NCBI RefSeq assembly: GCF_019052805.1
Contig: NZ_JAHQRJ010000001.1
Location: forward strand, 3,038,001-3,102,000
Direction of reading: 5' to 3'
From: Noviherbaspirillum sp. L7-7A
GTDB taxonomy: Bacteria; Pseudomonadota; Gammaproteobacteria; Burkholderiales; Burkholderiaceae_D
Length of the DNA: 64,000 nt
The translations under genes were made by a program, and so were the position numbers. The notes below the pieces were generated by a model that was not told the origin of the DNA, ran no database searches, and worked only from the letters and a program-made list of their open reading frames with translations. The stretch's first letter is position 1, and each line of letters begins with the position of its first letter. Shown piece after piece: positions 54,007-64,000 of the stretch.

Positions 54007-55947
54007 TCAGATCTCGACCTGCGTCCCCAGCTCGATCACCCGGTTGGTCGGCACCCGGAAGTAGTCCGCCGCATCCCGCGCATTGCGCGACATGGTGGCA
54101 AACAGCGCCTCGCGCCAGCGCGCCATGCCGCCGCCGACGGCGGAGATGACGGTTTGGCGGGCAATGAAGAAGGAGGTTTCCATCATCTCGAATTCCAGGC
54201 CGTGCCTGGCGCACAGAGCCAGCGCCAGCGGAATGTCGCGTTCGTCCTTGAAGCCGTAATACACATTGACCTGATAGCACTCATGGCCCAGCGGTTCGAC
54301 CTTGACCCGGTCTTCCATCGGCACCATCGGAATGTCCTGGTTGAAGACGGTCAGGAACACGATGCGCTGATGCAGCACCTTGTTGTGCAGGAGATTGTGC
54401 AGCATCGCATGCGGTACGCCGTCGCCCTCAGCGCGGAAGAAGATGCCCGTGCCGTCGACCCGGTGCGGCGGCCCGTAGAACAGCGACTGCAGGAAGTCGT
54501 TCAACGGAATCGCATGCTTCTTCAGGTTGTTGAACACCAGTTCGCGGCCGTTCTTCCAGGTCAGCATGATGGTCACCATCAGCGCCGACAGGGCCAGCGG
54601 GAACCAGCCGCCGCTGACGATCTTCAGCGAGGTCGAGGACAAAAGCGTGATGTCGAGCGTCAGGAAGAAGCCGGTCGCCAGCGTGGCCAGCAGCAGGTTG
54701 TACTTCCATTTGAAGCGCACCACGAAGAAGGTCAGGATGGTGGTGGTGGTCATGGTGGCGGTGGCGGCAATGCCGTAGGCCGAAGCCAGGTTGCCGGAAG
54801 AGCCAAAGCCGACCACCGCCAGCAGCACGATGGTCAGCTGCACCCAGTTCACCAGCGGAATGTAGATCTGCCCCATCTCGCGGTCGGAGGTATAGATCAC
54901 CCGCATGCGCGGCAGAAAGCCCAGCGAGATCGCCTGCTGCGTCACCGAAAAGGCGCCGGAGATGGTGGCCTGCGAGGCGATCACGGTGGCCATGGTCGAC
55001 AGCACCACCAGCGGGTAGACGCTCCATGGGCCGAGCTGCTGGAAGAAGGGATTGGTCACCGCCGCAGGCGTCGACATCAGCAGCGCGCCCTGGCCGAGAT
55101 AGTTCAGCGCCAGCGCCGGGAACACCACCGTGAACCAGGCCAGCCGCACCGGCTTCTTGCCGAAGTGGCCCATGTCGGCATACAGCGCCTCGGCGCCGGT
55201 GAGCGCCAGCACCACCGCGCCCAGCGCGATGAAGGCGAACCAGCCGTTATGCAGCATGAAGTTCAGCGCATGCAGCGGATTGAAGGCGGCCAGCACCGCC
55301 GGGTAATGCACGATGTTGATCACCCCCATGGTCGCCAGGGTGGCGAACCAGACCAGCACGATGGGGCCGAAGAACTTGCCGATGCCGGCCGTGCCCTTGC
55401 TCTGCAGCGAGTACAGCGCCACCAGCACCGTCACCGTCAGCGGCAGCACATAGGGCTTCAGTGCGGGCGTGGCCACTTCCAGGCCCTCGATGGCCGACAG
55501 CACCGAGATCGCCGGCGTGATCACGCCATCGCCATAGAACAGGCCGGCGCCCATCATGCCCAGCAGCATCACCGGATAATGCCAGCGCGAGCCGGTGCCG
55601 ACCGAGGACATCGCCAGCGCGCTCAGGGCCATGATGCCGCCCTCGCCGCGGTTATTGGCGCGCAGCACCAGGGTTACGTACTTGAGGGAGATGATCAGCA
55701 GCAGTCCCCACAGGATCAGCGACACCACGCCGAGGATATTGGCATGGGTCAGCGCAATGCCGTGCTCCTCGGAAAATACTTCCTTCATCGTGTACAGCGG
55801 GCTGGTGCCGATGTCCCCGTAGACAATGCCGATGGCGGCAATGGTCAGCGTCAGGAGCCGGCTGCCATGGACGGCGCCGGCATGGCCATGCGCTTCCTGC
55901 CCGCTGCCTTCATCGGTATGGCTGTCGTTGGTGATGGGAGAGGCCAA
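54007..55947 (-). CDS. kup: Low-affinity potassium transporter Kup
   Basis: KUP/HAK/KT potassium:proton symporter, 646 residues, about twelve membrane helices followed by a cytoplasmic C-terminal domain of about 190 residues. Start region IGIVYGDIGTSPLYTMKEVF is diagnostic; FFGPIVLVWFATLATMGVIN and FYGDGVITPAISVLSAIEG also match. It is complete and lies beside the broken LRR gene, 60 bases upstream in its direction. Confidence 0.95.
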   Translation of the reverse strand: MASPITNDSHTDEGSGQEAHGHAGAVHGSRLLTLTIAAIGIVYGDIGTSPLYTMKEVFSEEHGIALTHANILGVVSLILWGLLLIISLKYVTLVLRANNRGEGGIMALSALAMSSVGTGSRWHYPVMLLGMMGAGLFYGDGVITPAISVLSAIEGLEVATPALKPYVLPLTVTVLVALYSLQSKGTAGIGKFFGPIVLVWFATLATMGVINIVHYPAVLAAFNPLHALNFMLHNGWFAFIALGAVVLALTGAEALYADMGHFGKKPVRLAWFTVVFPALALNYLGQGALLMSTPAAVTNPFFQQLGPWSVYPLVVLSTMATVIASQATISGAFSVTQQAISLGFLPRMRVIYTSDREMGQIYIPLVNWVQLTIVLLAVVGFGSSGNLASAYGIAATATMTTTTILTFFVVRFKWKYNLLLATLATGFFLTLDITLLSSTSLKIVSGGWFPLALSALMVTIMLTWKNGRELVFNNLKKHAIPLNDFLQSLFYGPPHRVDGTGIFFRAEGDGVPHAMLHNLLHNKVLHQRIVFLTVFNQDIPMVPMEDRVKVEPLGHECYQVNVYYGFKDERDIPLALALCARHGLEFEMMETSFFIARQTVISAVGGGMARWREALFATMSRNARDAADYFRVPTNRVIELGTQVEI

Positions 55948-56180
55948 TGGACACCTGTAATTTCTGGAAAAACCCGCATATTAACTGAGAGCATGCCGGC
56001 CGGGCGTTTTCGCCGGCACCCATGATGTCGCCGCCCGAGTATGCCTGCATACCGTTGCTTGTGCCTTGACATGAACGAGCAGCACGGCGGATTGCCGGCA
56101 CCGGGCCGGAAGGAGGCGCCCGGCCGCCATCGGGCGCATAATGCCGCCTTTCCTTTTTTCAAGAAGCGCTGTTCTTCCCC

Positions 56181-57065
56181 ATGAACCCTGGCATGCTGTC
56201 CGCTGCCCTGGCCTTTCTGGCCTGGGGCCTGTTCCCGCTGTATTTCAAACTTTTCCAGGGCATTGCGGCGCAGGAAATCCTGGCGCACCGCATGGTGTGG
56301 TCGCTGCTGTTCCTGGCCATGGTGCTGCTGTGGCGGCGCCAGTGGAGCTGGCTGGCAGCGGCAGCGGGCAAACCGCGCCTGCTGGCCGGTTTCGCCGCCA
56401 GCGCCCTGCTGCTGGCGGCCAACTGGGGCATCTATATCTGGTCGGTCAATCATGACCGTGTGGTGGATGCCAGCCTGGGCTACTTCATCAATCCGCTGGT
56501 CAATGTGGTGCTGGGTTTCTTCGTGCTCGGGGAGCGCATGCGGCCGGTGCAATGGACGGCGGTGGCGCTGGCCGCGGCAGGCGTCGGCTGGCTGACCTGG
56601 CAGGCCGGGCATCCGCCCTGGATCTCGCTGGCCCTGGGCCTGACCTTCGGCATCTACAGCCTGCTGCGCAAGACCGCCTCGCTGGGCGCGCTGGAAGGGC
56701 TGTCGCTGGAGACCATCCTGCTGTTCCCGTTTGCCGTTCTGTACCTGGCCTGGCTGGCGCAGCATGGCCAGAACGGCTTTGCCGCCGCCGCGCCGCTGAC
56801 CCAGGCGCTGCTGGCGCTGTCCGGCCCGATCACCGCGATTCCGCTGCTGCTGTTCGCCGCCGCGGCGCGCCAGTTGTCGCTGTCGCTGCTGGGCCTGATG
56901 CAGTACATGGTGCCGACCATGCAGCTGCTTTTGGGCGTGTGGCTCTACCATGAGCCGTTCGGCATCGGCCGGCTGGTCGGCTTTGCGCTGATCTGGGGCG
57001 GCCTGGCGCTGTACTCGGCCGACGGCATGCTGCGCGCCTGGCGCCGGCCGCCGGCGGCGGGCTGA
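56181..57065 (+). CDS. rarD: RarD-type EamA family transporter
   Basis: 294-residue drug/metabolite exporter family protein with about ten helices in two EamA halves. It starts LSAALAFLAWGLFPLYFKLF and has NWGIYIWSVNHDRVVDASLG, the RarD signature, then ITAIPLLLFAAAARQLSLSL. Substrate unknown. Near a 233-base divergent gap from kup. Confidence 0.88.
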   Translation: MNPGMLSAALAFLAWGLFPLYFKLFQGIAAQEILAHRMVWSLLFLAMVLLWRRQWSWLAAAAGKPRLLAGFAASALLLAANWGIYIWSVNHDRVVDASLGYFINPLVNVVLGFFVLGERMRPVQWTAVALAAAGVGWLTWQAGHPPWISLALGLTFGIYSLLRKTASLGALEGLSLETILLFPFAVLYLAWLAQHGQNGFAAAAPLTQALLALSGPITAIPLLLFAAAARQLSLSLLGLMQYMVPTMQLLLGVWLYHEPFGIGRLVGFALIWGGLALYSADGMLRAWRRPPAAG

Positions 57066-57177
57066 TCGATGCCGGCACGGCAAGGGCAGCGGCGAACGCG
57101 GCTGTACCCTGCCGCGCCCTTGCGTTATCCTTCTCCTCCTTTATCTCCCCTGCCCTTCAAGCAAACCAGACCCCAAC

Positions 57178-58845
<1,668 letters not shown>

Positions 58846-58874
58846 TCAAGGATAGCGCGGCGGGGTCAGGTCTT

Positions 58875-60311
58875 CTAGCGAGGACCGCCAATCGCCGCGC
58901 TCATGGCTTTAATGCTGGCGATGCTCTCCTGCCGCTGGTTCGGTGGCAGCGCCGCCATCTGCTCGATTAGAACATCGGAAATCTCGCTGGGAAATTGCCC
59001 CAAGCCGCTGGCAAGCTCCATGAACCCCGCAGCATGTTTCTTCGTCAGGTGGAATTGCTGATTCCTTTGAAGGCTGGATGCGATTGACCCGGTGCATTTA
59101 GCGTCCCTGTGCGTGGTGTAGTCCTGAAGATCAAGGCTGGTCAGGGTAAGGTTGACCTTCAATGCCTCGGCCAGCGTGCCAGCGCCATCAGTGCCAATAC
59201 GGCAGGCGCGAAGATCAAGCTTGGTGAGTGCCTTATTAACCTTCAACGCCTCCGATAGCCTGACCACGCCTTCATCGCCATCCAGGCTGCCAAAGAGGCT
59301 AAGCGTAGTAAGCGTGTCATTGACCTTCAATGCATTCGATAGCCCCACACATTTGTCAGCGATTTTAGTGCCCTCAAAATGAAACGTAGTAAGTGTTTTA
59401 TTGACCTTCAATACCTCCCAAAGCAATGCAGCGGCATTGGCATTTCCACTACCAGAAAGATCAAGCTCAGTGATCGTGGAGTTGACTTTCAATGCATTCA
59501 ACAACCTGGCAGAGCCGTCAGCGCTCGTCTCGACAGATAAAAGACGAAGATTAGTGAGGCTGCGATTGACCGTTAACGCCTCCGAGAGGCTGGCAGCAAT
59601 GTCATCGCCAATCTTGATGCTGGAGAAGCAAAGGCTGGTGAGCGTTTGATTGGTTTTCAGCGCATCCGCCACCGCACCCATCAGCCTGGCCGCGCCATGC
59701 GTCTGATTGATTTTCAACGCCTCCGCCACCTCATCCATCAGCCAGGCCAGGCCATTACTGTTAGTCGCCGCGTTATAGACACGAAGGTGAGTAAGCGTGC
59801 GATTTACTTTTAGCGCCATGGACAGCATGCGGGCAACATCAGGGCTCATTTCTTTTTGTTTGATCGTTATAACAAGCTTAGCCAACCCGCAATTCGGCTC
59901 TTTCAGGATATGGCAAAGTGCGCCCATCGTACTTGCGTTTAGCGTTTCATCAACTGTCAGAGTGTCCCCATCAATCAAACCGGTAAGCCTCTGCACCTGG
60001 GGGCAAGGTTTGCTGCCGGCCAGCTTTGCCGGCACGACGCTGTGCGAGCCAACGTCCGCATCGCCGGTCTCGCTTTTCCCTACCACTACCGGGCGTGTAG
60101 TTAACGGAGGCGATGTGTCTTGCTGGCCGCCAGCCCACGGGATGAACCGGGATGGGACAACATTCGTGTTGTCCCTTGACTGGACCACGGGAGCGCCGGG
60201 CATGGTGGAAGATGGCTGTTCCACCTGACGCGAGAAGGATGTGAACGCCGCGCCGCTGTCAACGCCGTAGACGCCATCCTTCGGTGAAATGATGGTGGGT
60301 AAATTGTTCAT
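58875..60311 (-). CDS. Leucine-rich-repeat protein (ribonuclease-inhibitor type), possible effector
   Basis: 478 residues. The N-terminal 130 residues are Ser/Thr/Pro-rich without a signal peptide. From about 150 to 400, nine or so repeats of ~28 residues read like ALKVNxTLTxLDL: SMALKVNRTLTHLRVYN, EALTVNRSLTNLRLLS, NALKVNSTITELDLSG, EALKVNKALTKLDLRA, EALKVNLTLTSLDLQD. This is the RI/NLR-type LRR, typical of secreted effectors of plant- or amoeba-associated bacteria. The C-terminus is helical (EQMAALPPNQRQESIASIKA). Codon use is AT-richer than neighbours. No ribosome site is clear. The gene is convergent with ettA. Confidence 0.75.
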   Translation of the reverse strand: MNNLPTIISPKDGVYGVDSGAAFTSFSRQVEQPSSTMPGAPVVQSRDNTNVVPSRFIPWAGGQQDTSPPLTTRPVVVGKSETGDADVGSHSVVPAKLAGSKPCPQVQRLTGLIDGDTLTVDETLNASTMGALCHILKEPNCGLAKLVITIKQKEMSPDVARMLSMALKVNRTLTHLRVYNAATNSNGLAWLMDEVAEALKINQTHGAARLMGAVADALKTNQTLTSLCFSSIKIGDDIAASLSEALTVNRSLTNLRLLSVETSADGSARLLNALKVNSTITELDLSGSGNANAAALLWEVLKVNKTLTTFHFEGTKIADKCVGLSNALKVNDTLTTLSLFGSLDGDEGVVRLSEALKVNKALTKLDLRACRIGTDGAGTLAEALKVNLTLTSLDLQDYTTHRDAKCTGSIASSLQRNQQFHLTKKHAAGFMELASGLGQFPSEISDVLIEQMAALPPNQRQESIASIKAMSAAIGGPR

Positions 60312-60831
60312 ATCGAGGTTTTTAATTGAGGATAAGAGTTTGAATTATTTGGTACAAAATTTAAGAAACCAAATTGCAGAGGGCGTTCGTGAAATTCGAA
60401 CGTTTAGCGGTTATTCGAGAAATCAGCTGCAACACGTTGAAAAGGATGCGAGGCGGATAGCGCTGGAATCCGGGAAACCATTCCTGAAATTTACCGCCGT
60501 TACGGCAATTTCACGCCGACGCTGGTTCCTGGGCCGCATCGCCACCTTCATTTCGGCTTTTGAAGGCGTTCGCAGGTGACTGTCTTTACCGTGAATTACC
60601 AGGAATATGAGGCCGGCAGGAAGAAGCCGCCACACATGGCTGGTACGGATTGCGTGGCGGAAGGTGAAACGTTGCCGGATGACGCAAGGCGATTACACAG
60701 CCGTGGAGGCAAGCCGGGGTCGGCAACGGCGGTCGGGCAAATTTCCTGCGTTCGCCAAATGTCGGCAAACAAGGCGCAACGCCTTTCACGTCCTGCACCC
60801 TATAATTTTTCATTTGACGACGGCCGATGCC
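60312..60831. other. Region holding a decayed ettA 3' fragment; otherwise no gene
   Basis: 520 bases between the LRR gene and cidA-like gene. The left 150 bases are AT-rich and may hold the LRR promoter. The ettA-like fragment covers 60460-60640. Beyond it up to 60831 no gene is supported. Confidence 0.5.
60460..60640 (+). pseudogene. Decayed second copy of the ettA 3' end
   Basis: Plus-strand bases 60460-60640 match ettA 58621-58800. The best stretch reads SRRRWFLGRIATFISAFEGV against [20 protein letters not shown] of EttA, then continues in another frame as VNYQEYEAGRKK against GNYQEYEADKKK, after a one-base deletion (GGCGTTCGCAGG against GGCAATTCGCAGG). There is no start codon or ABC domain with it. 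The LRR gene lies between the intact and decayed copies. Confidence 0.85.
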
Positions 60832-61194
60832 ATGAATGCCCTGCGCGGATTTGCCCTGCTGCTGTTGCTGCAAGCCTGCGGCGAAGGATTGAGCCGCCTG
60901 CTTGCCCTTCCCATACCCGGCCCCGTGATCGGCCTCCTGCTGCTGTGGCCGGTGGTGCAATGGACGCCGCTGCGCGAAGCCGTGGCGGCGGCGGCGCAGC
61001 TGCTGCTCAATCACCTGTCGCTGTTCTTCGTACCGGCCGGCGTGGGCGTGATTGCCCATCTGGACCTGGTGTCGGCCTATGGCATGCGCCTGCTGGTCGT
61101 GGTGGTGCTATCGACCTGGATCGGCCTGGCGGTCACGGCCCTGACGCTGCGCACGCTTCTGCGGCGCGCCGACCGGGAGCGCGGCCATGAGTGA
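60832..61194 (+). CDS. CidA/LrgA family membrane protein
   Basis: 120 residues from ATG 60832, four hydrophobic helices. Starts LRGFALLLLLQACGEGLSRL, then PIPGPVIGLLLLWPVVQW, LSLFFVPAGVGVIAHL, matching the LrgA/CidA (holin-like) family. Overlaps the start of the LrgB gene by eight bases. Thought to affect murein hydrolase release or metabolite export; not proven here. Confidence 0.9.
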   Translation: MNALRGFALLLLLQACGEGLSRLLALPIPGPVIGLLLLWPVVQWTPLREAVAAAAQLLLNHLSLFFVPAGVGVIAHLDLVSAYGMRLLVVVVLSTWIGLAVTALTLRTLLRRADRERGHE

Positions 61195-61912
61195 GTTCGT
61201 CCAGCTCTGGGTATATCTGTCTTCCGCGCCGCTGTTCGGGCTGACCTCCACGCTGGTGGTGTATGTGCTGGTGCAATGGGCCTATGAAAGGCTGGACCAT
61301 GCGCCGTGGGCCAACCCGGTGCTGTGGTCGGTGCTGGCGCTGGGCTCGGTGCTGGTGGCCACCGGCACGCCTTACCAGACCTATTTCGCCGGCGCCCAGT
61401 TCGTGCATGTGCTGCTGGGTCCGGCCGTGGTGGCGCTGGGCTGGCCGCTGTGGCAGCGCCGCAGCGAACTCAGGAGCCGCGGCATGGCGCTGGTGCTGGC
61501 CGCCACCGTGGGCGGCGCGGCAGCCGCCGGCAGCGCGGTGCTGCTGGCCTGGGCATTCGACCTGCCGGCCGATGTGATCCGCTCGCTCGCGCCCAAGTCC
61601 ACCACGGCGCCGGTGGCCATGGGCATTGCCGAGCGGCTGGGCGGCATACCGGCGCTGGCGGCGGTGTTCGCGGTGCTGACCGGCATGGTTGGCGCGCTGT
61701 CGGGCAAGTACCTGTTCGACCTGCTGGGCGTGCGCGACTGGGCGGTGCGCGGCTTCGCGCTTGGCACCGCTTCCCACGGCATAGGCGCGGCGCGCGCACT
61801 GCAGGTGCATGCCGATGCCGGCGCCTATGCCGGCATTGCGCTGGGCCTGCAGGTGCTGATCGCCTCGCTGCTGCTGCCGCTGGCGGCGCGGGCTGTGGCA
61901 TGGCTGGGATGA
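61187..61912 (+). CDS. LrgB/CidB family membrane protein
   Basis: 241 residues with about seven helices. Family markers: LLGPAVVALGWPLWQRRSEL, IRSLAPKSTTAPVAMGIAE and GTASHGIGAARAL. It pairs with the upstream CidA/LrgA protein in one transcript with overlapping ends, the usual arrangement. Confidence 0.92.
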   Translation: MSEFVQLWVYLSSAPLFGLTSTLVVYVLVQWAYERLDHAPWANPVLWSVLALGSVLVATGTPYQTYFAGAQFVHVLLGPAVVALGWPLWQRRSELRSRGMALVLAATVGGAAAAGSAVLLAWAFDLPADVIRSLAPKSTTAPVAMGIAERLGGIPALAAVFAVLTGMVGALSGKYLFDLLGVRDWAVRGFALGTASHGIGAARALQVHADAGAYAGIALGLQVLIASLLLPLAARAVAWLG

Positions 61913-61983
61913 GTATGGCCTCAACGGAAACGATATAGTCCTTCCCTTTCACGATTGCCCGGACACGCGGGCATCCCCCAGCC

Positions 61984-62586
61984 ATGTCATCCGCGCCTTC
62001 CCGCCCCGTCTGCCTCACCTGCCTGCGCCCGGCGCGCGCCTGCATCTGCCCGTGGGCAGCGCCAACCGCCAACCAGGTGGGTGTACTCCTCTTGCAGCAT
62101 CCGCTGGAAACCGGCCATGCCAAGAACAGCCTGGCCCTGCTGCGGCTCTCCCTGGCACGACATACCGTAGCCGTGGGCGAGGCATTCCCGCCCGACCAGC
62201 TGCAGTCGCTGCTCCATGGTGCCAAAGCCGGAAAGACCCAGCCAGTGCTGCTGTATCCCGGGGCACCGGACGCACCGTCCTATCTGCCCGACCCTGACGG
62301 CCCGCCGCCGCGGCTGGTGGTGCTGGACGCGACCTGGCGCAAGAGCCGCAAGATGCTGGCGCTGAACCCGGCGCTGCAGGCCCTGCCCCGGCTGCCGCTG
62401 TCGGCGCCGCCGCCATCGCAGTACCTGATCAGGAAGGCGCACAAGCCGGGGCAGCTGTCGACGCTGGAAGCGGTCTGCCATGCGCTGGCCCGGCTGGAGG
62501 GGAATGCGGCCCGCTACCGGCCGCTGCTGCGGGCCTTCGACGGCTTCGTCGCGCAGCAGCTGGCCTTCCGCGACAAGGCGGATTAA
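61984..62586 (+). CDS. DTW-domain protein (tRNA-uridine aminocarboxypropyltransferase type)
   Basis: 200 residues. Four-Cys start (CLTCLRPARACICP), HPLETGHAKNSLALLRLSL, the DTW-like LVVLDATWRKSRKML and KPGQLSTLEAVCHAL. DTW proteins of this kind (TapT) add a 3-amino-3-carboxypropyl group to tRNA uridine using SAM. Stop overlaps the end of the HD gene by four bases, convergent. Confidence 0.88.
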   Translation: MSSAPSRPVCLTCLRPARACICPWAAPTANQVGVLLLQHPLETGHAKNSLALLRLSLARHTVAVGEAFPPDQLQSLLHGAKAGKTQPVLLYPGAPDAPSYLPDPDGPPPRLVVLDATWRKSRKMLALNPALQALPRLPLSAPPPSQYLIRKAHKPGQLSTLEAVCHALARLEGNAARYRPLLRAFDGFVAQQLAFRDKAD

Positions 62587-63242
62587 CTCCCTGCCGCAGC
62601 CCCGCCCCACTCCTCGATAAACCGGTCGCGATATGCCCGCAGCCAGTCCAGGCGCTCGTTGGCCAGCGCCTGGCCGGCTGCGGTCTGCATGGTGGCCGGC
62701 AGGGTCGCCAGCTTGCATTCGATATGGTCGAGCGCATAGGCGCGGTCGTCCGGTTCGCGATGCATGGCGCCCGGATCGTCCGCATGCGCAAGCGCCGAGC
62801 CCATGCGGCCGGCGGTGTAGAACAGCCGCGCCAGGCCGATCGCGCCCAGCGCATCCAGACGGTCGGCATCCTGGACGATGCGCGCTTCCAGGGTGCGCGG
62901 CGCAATCGCCGCGGAAAAGCTGTGGGCCTCGATCGCATGCGCCACCGCCGCCAGCCGGTCCGGCGGAAAGCCGGCCTGCGACAGCTTTACCGTCGCCAGC
63001 GCGGCCGCCTGGCGCGAGGCGGCGCTGCGCTGCGGATGGTTTTTCGGCAGGTTCACCAGGTCATGCAGATAGCAGGCGGCCAGGACCACCAGGGCGTCGG
63101 CTTCAGGGGAACGGGCCAGCAGCCTGGCGGCGCTTTGCCAGACCCGGTGCAAGTGCTGCAGGTCATGGGCACCATCGTCGCCCGTGGCTGACTGGGCGAT
63201 GGCCGCCAGCCGTGGCTGCCAGTATGTGATCAGGTCATTCAT
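62583..63242 (-). CDS. HD-domain phosphohydrolase
   Basis: 219 residues from ATG 63242. HD-superfamily metal site: DGAHDLQHLHRVWQ, LAACYLHDLVNLPK (HD), and IEAHSFSAA plus IVQDADRLDALGAIG. Resembles YedJ/YpgQ-type small hydrolases. An in-frame ATG at 63350 would add 36 residues with no match. Substrate unknown. Confidence 0.87.
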   Translation of the reverse strand: MNDLITYWQPRLAAIAQSATGDDGAHDLQHLHRVWQSAARLLARSPEADALVVLAACYLHDLVNLPKNHPQRSAASRQAAALATVKLSQAGFPPDRLAAVAHAIEAHSFSAAIAPRTLEARIVQDADRLDALGAIGLARLFYTAGRMGSALAHADDPGAMHREPDDRAYALDHIECKLATLPATMQTAAGQALANERLDWLRAYRDRFIEEWGGAAAGS

Positions 63243-63438
63243 TGCATTCGGTAGTTGATCCGGATGCCGGCATGGTAAGGCAGGCCGTCGTTTTTCCTCT
63301 GCATTGTCGTGTCGTTTTTCAGCAAAAGTTTCTTTATTGCATTGCTGCATCGAAGCATTTCCCCTAGCCTGTCAACTTTCCTCAATGCACTTTTCCGGGC
63401 GCATGCGTGTCGTCTGGTGACTAATTCTTTCTTCTTTC

Positions 63439-64000
63439 ATGCTCATTTCAAGACAAGAACGCAGCCTGCTGCCTTTCGTCACATTGCAGGGCGCAGTCGG
63501 CACCCTGTCCGGCTTCATCGGTTTTTTCCTGATGGGTGGCAGCCGCCATGAAGCAATGTTCGAATTCACTGCATTGCTGCTGACGGTGGCAATGATCGCC
63601 GCGGTGCTGGCCTATGGCCTCGGTCCGCGGCTGGGGCTGGGCGGCAAGACGCTGATGAAGCTGGGCTTTTTCCTGCCGGGCGTGGTGCTGTTGTCCGGCA
63701 ACCAGACCGTATGGGCATTGTCGATTGCCTTTGGCGGCTTTCTCGGCCTGACCTGGAGCGCCCGCCACTGGCTGGAAATGCAACTGCTGTCGGACAGCCA
63801 GCGCGACGGCTACGCCTCGCATGCGGGCGCACTGGGCGTGGCCGGCGGCATCGTGGCCACGCTGGTGGCGACCATGCTGCTGGCCCAGACCGGCAACAGC
63901 GCCCGCCTGCTGTATGCGCTGTACGGCGCGGCCTGCCTGCTGGCCGCCTGGCGGCTCGGACGCGGCATGCCGGATGCGCCGCTGCAACCGCTGAAAGCGC
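63439..64000 (+). CDS. Membrane transport protein (MFS-like), C-terminus beyond the window
   Basis: 187 codons visible from ATG 63439, open to the edge. About six hydrophobic helices: LQGAVGTLSGFIGFFLMGG, TALLLTVAMIAAVLAYGLG, LGFFLPGVVLLSGNQTVWAL and later LGVAGGIVATLVATMLLAQT. The pattern suits the major facilitator superfamily, but the characteristic loop motifs are not clear in the visible half. Substrate unknown. Confidence 0.6.
   Translation, partial: MLISRQERSLLPFVTLQGAVGTLSGFIGFFLMGGSRHEAMFEFTALLLTVAMIAAVLAYGLGPRLGLGGKTLMKLGFFLPGVVLLSGNQTVWALSIAFGGFLGLTWSARHWLEMQLLSDSQRDGYASHAGALGVAGGIVATLVATMLLAQTGNSARLLYALYGAACLLAAWRLGRGMPDAPLQPLKA

Noticed and set aside
59150-59720. Regular ~80-base repeats suggestive of a CRISPR or satellite array
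   Set aside because: The repeats (such as TTGACCTTCAATGC) are the DNA of LRR units in the 58875 gene; they diverge and are in frame.

Overview
The window is GC-rich with short intergenic gaps and reads as the chromosome of a betaproteobacterium, most likely Burkholderiales and close to Oxalobacteraceae (Herbaspirillum/Noviherbaspirillum/Massilia type). This is inferred from gene content and order (gpmA - M23 peptidase - S41 protease - MoeB/ThiF; gpsA - SH3 - secB - grxC - rhodanese; a type II secretion operon), not from a marker gene. No rRNA, tRNA, IS element or CRISPR array was found. Both ends cut a gene: a manganese catalase on the left and an MFS-like transporter on the right.

Layout. 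1-8.8 kb: Mn catalase, a membrane-anchored degenerate ExoVII-like protein, a response-regulator diguanylate cyclase, PagP, a hydrolase, a PEBP protein, a DsbA-family oxidoreductase and RecQ. 8.8-9.6 kb: a gene-free stretch rich in inverted repeats. 9.6-14.6 kb: a DUF6328-type membrane protein and a CinA-like amidohydrolase, then a three-gene operon coding a photoactive-yellow-protein-like PAS protein, a PAS-PAS-GGDEF cyclase and a LOV-GGDEF-EAL protein. 14.6-19.4 kb: a type IV pilin with a sigma-54 promoter, small proteins and a class A penicillin-binding protein. 19.7-30.5 kb: a minus-strand type II secretion operon in the order gspG-H-I-K-L-M-N-D-E-F-C with no gspJ. 30.7-38.5 kb: cupin, gpsA/secB/grxC block and gpmA/M23/S41/MoeB block. 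38.7-44.7 kb: an RsbR-RsbS-RsbT partner-switching (stressosome) module followed by a HATPase-PP2C phosphatase and two hybrid histidine kinases. 44.8-49.9 kb: an M23 peptidase and three more c-di-GMP proteins. 50-52.7 kb: feoA-feoB and a small partner behind a Fur-box-like site. 52.9-60.6 kb: kup, rarD and ettA, interspersed with an intact and a broken leucine-rich-repeat gene of AT-richer composition. 60.8-64 kb: CidA/LrgB pair, DTW protein, HD hydrolase, transporter.

The strongest theme is signalling. Six GGDEF proteins lie in 64 kb, and three sensory genes at 11.1-14.6 kb look like a blue-light input to c-di-GMP. The LOV domain has the flavin-adduct cysteine and the three FMN-contact residues at exactly the phototropin spacing. 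The PYP-like protein keeps the Tyr, Glu and Cys that hold the p-coumarate chromophore in PYP. The RsbRST module has lost the usual sigma-factor output and appears wired to histidine kinases. The second theme is gene acquisition: an LRR gene sits between ettA and a decayed second copy of the ettA 3' end, and a frameshifted relative lies downstream of kup.

Functional calls rest on reading translated sequence and remembered family motifs; no database search was run.
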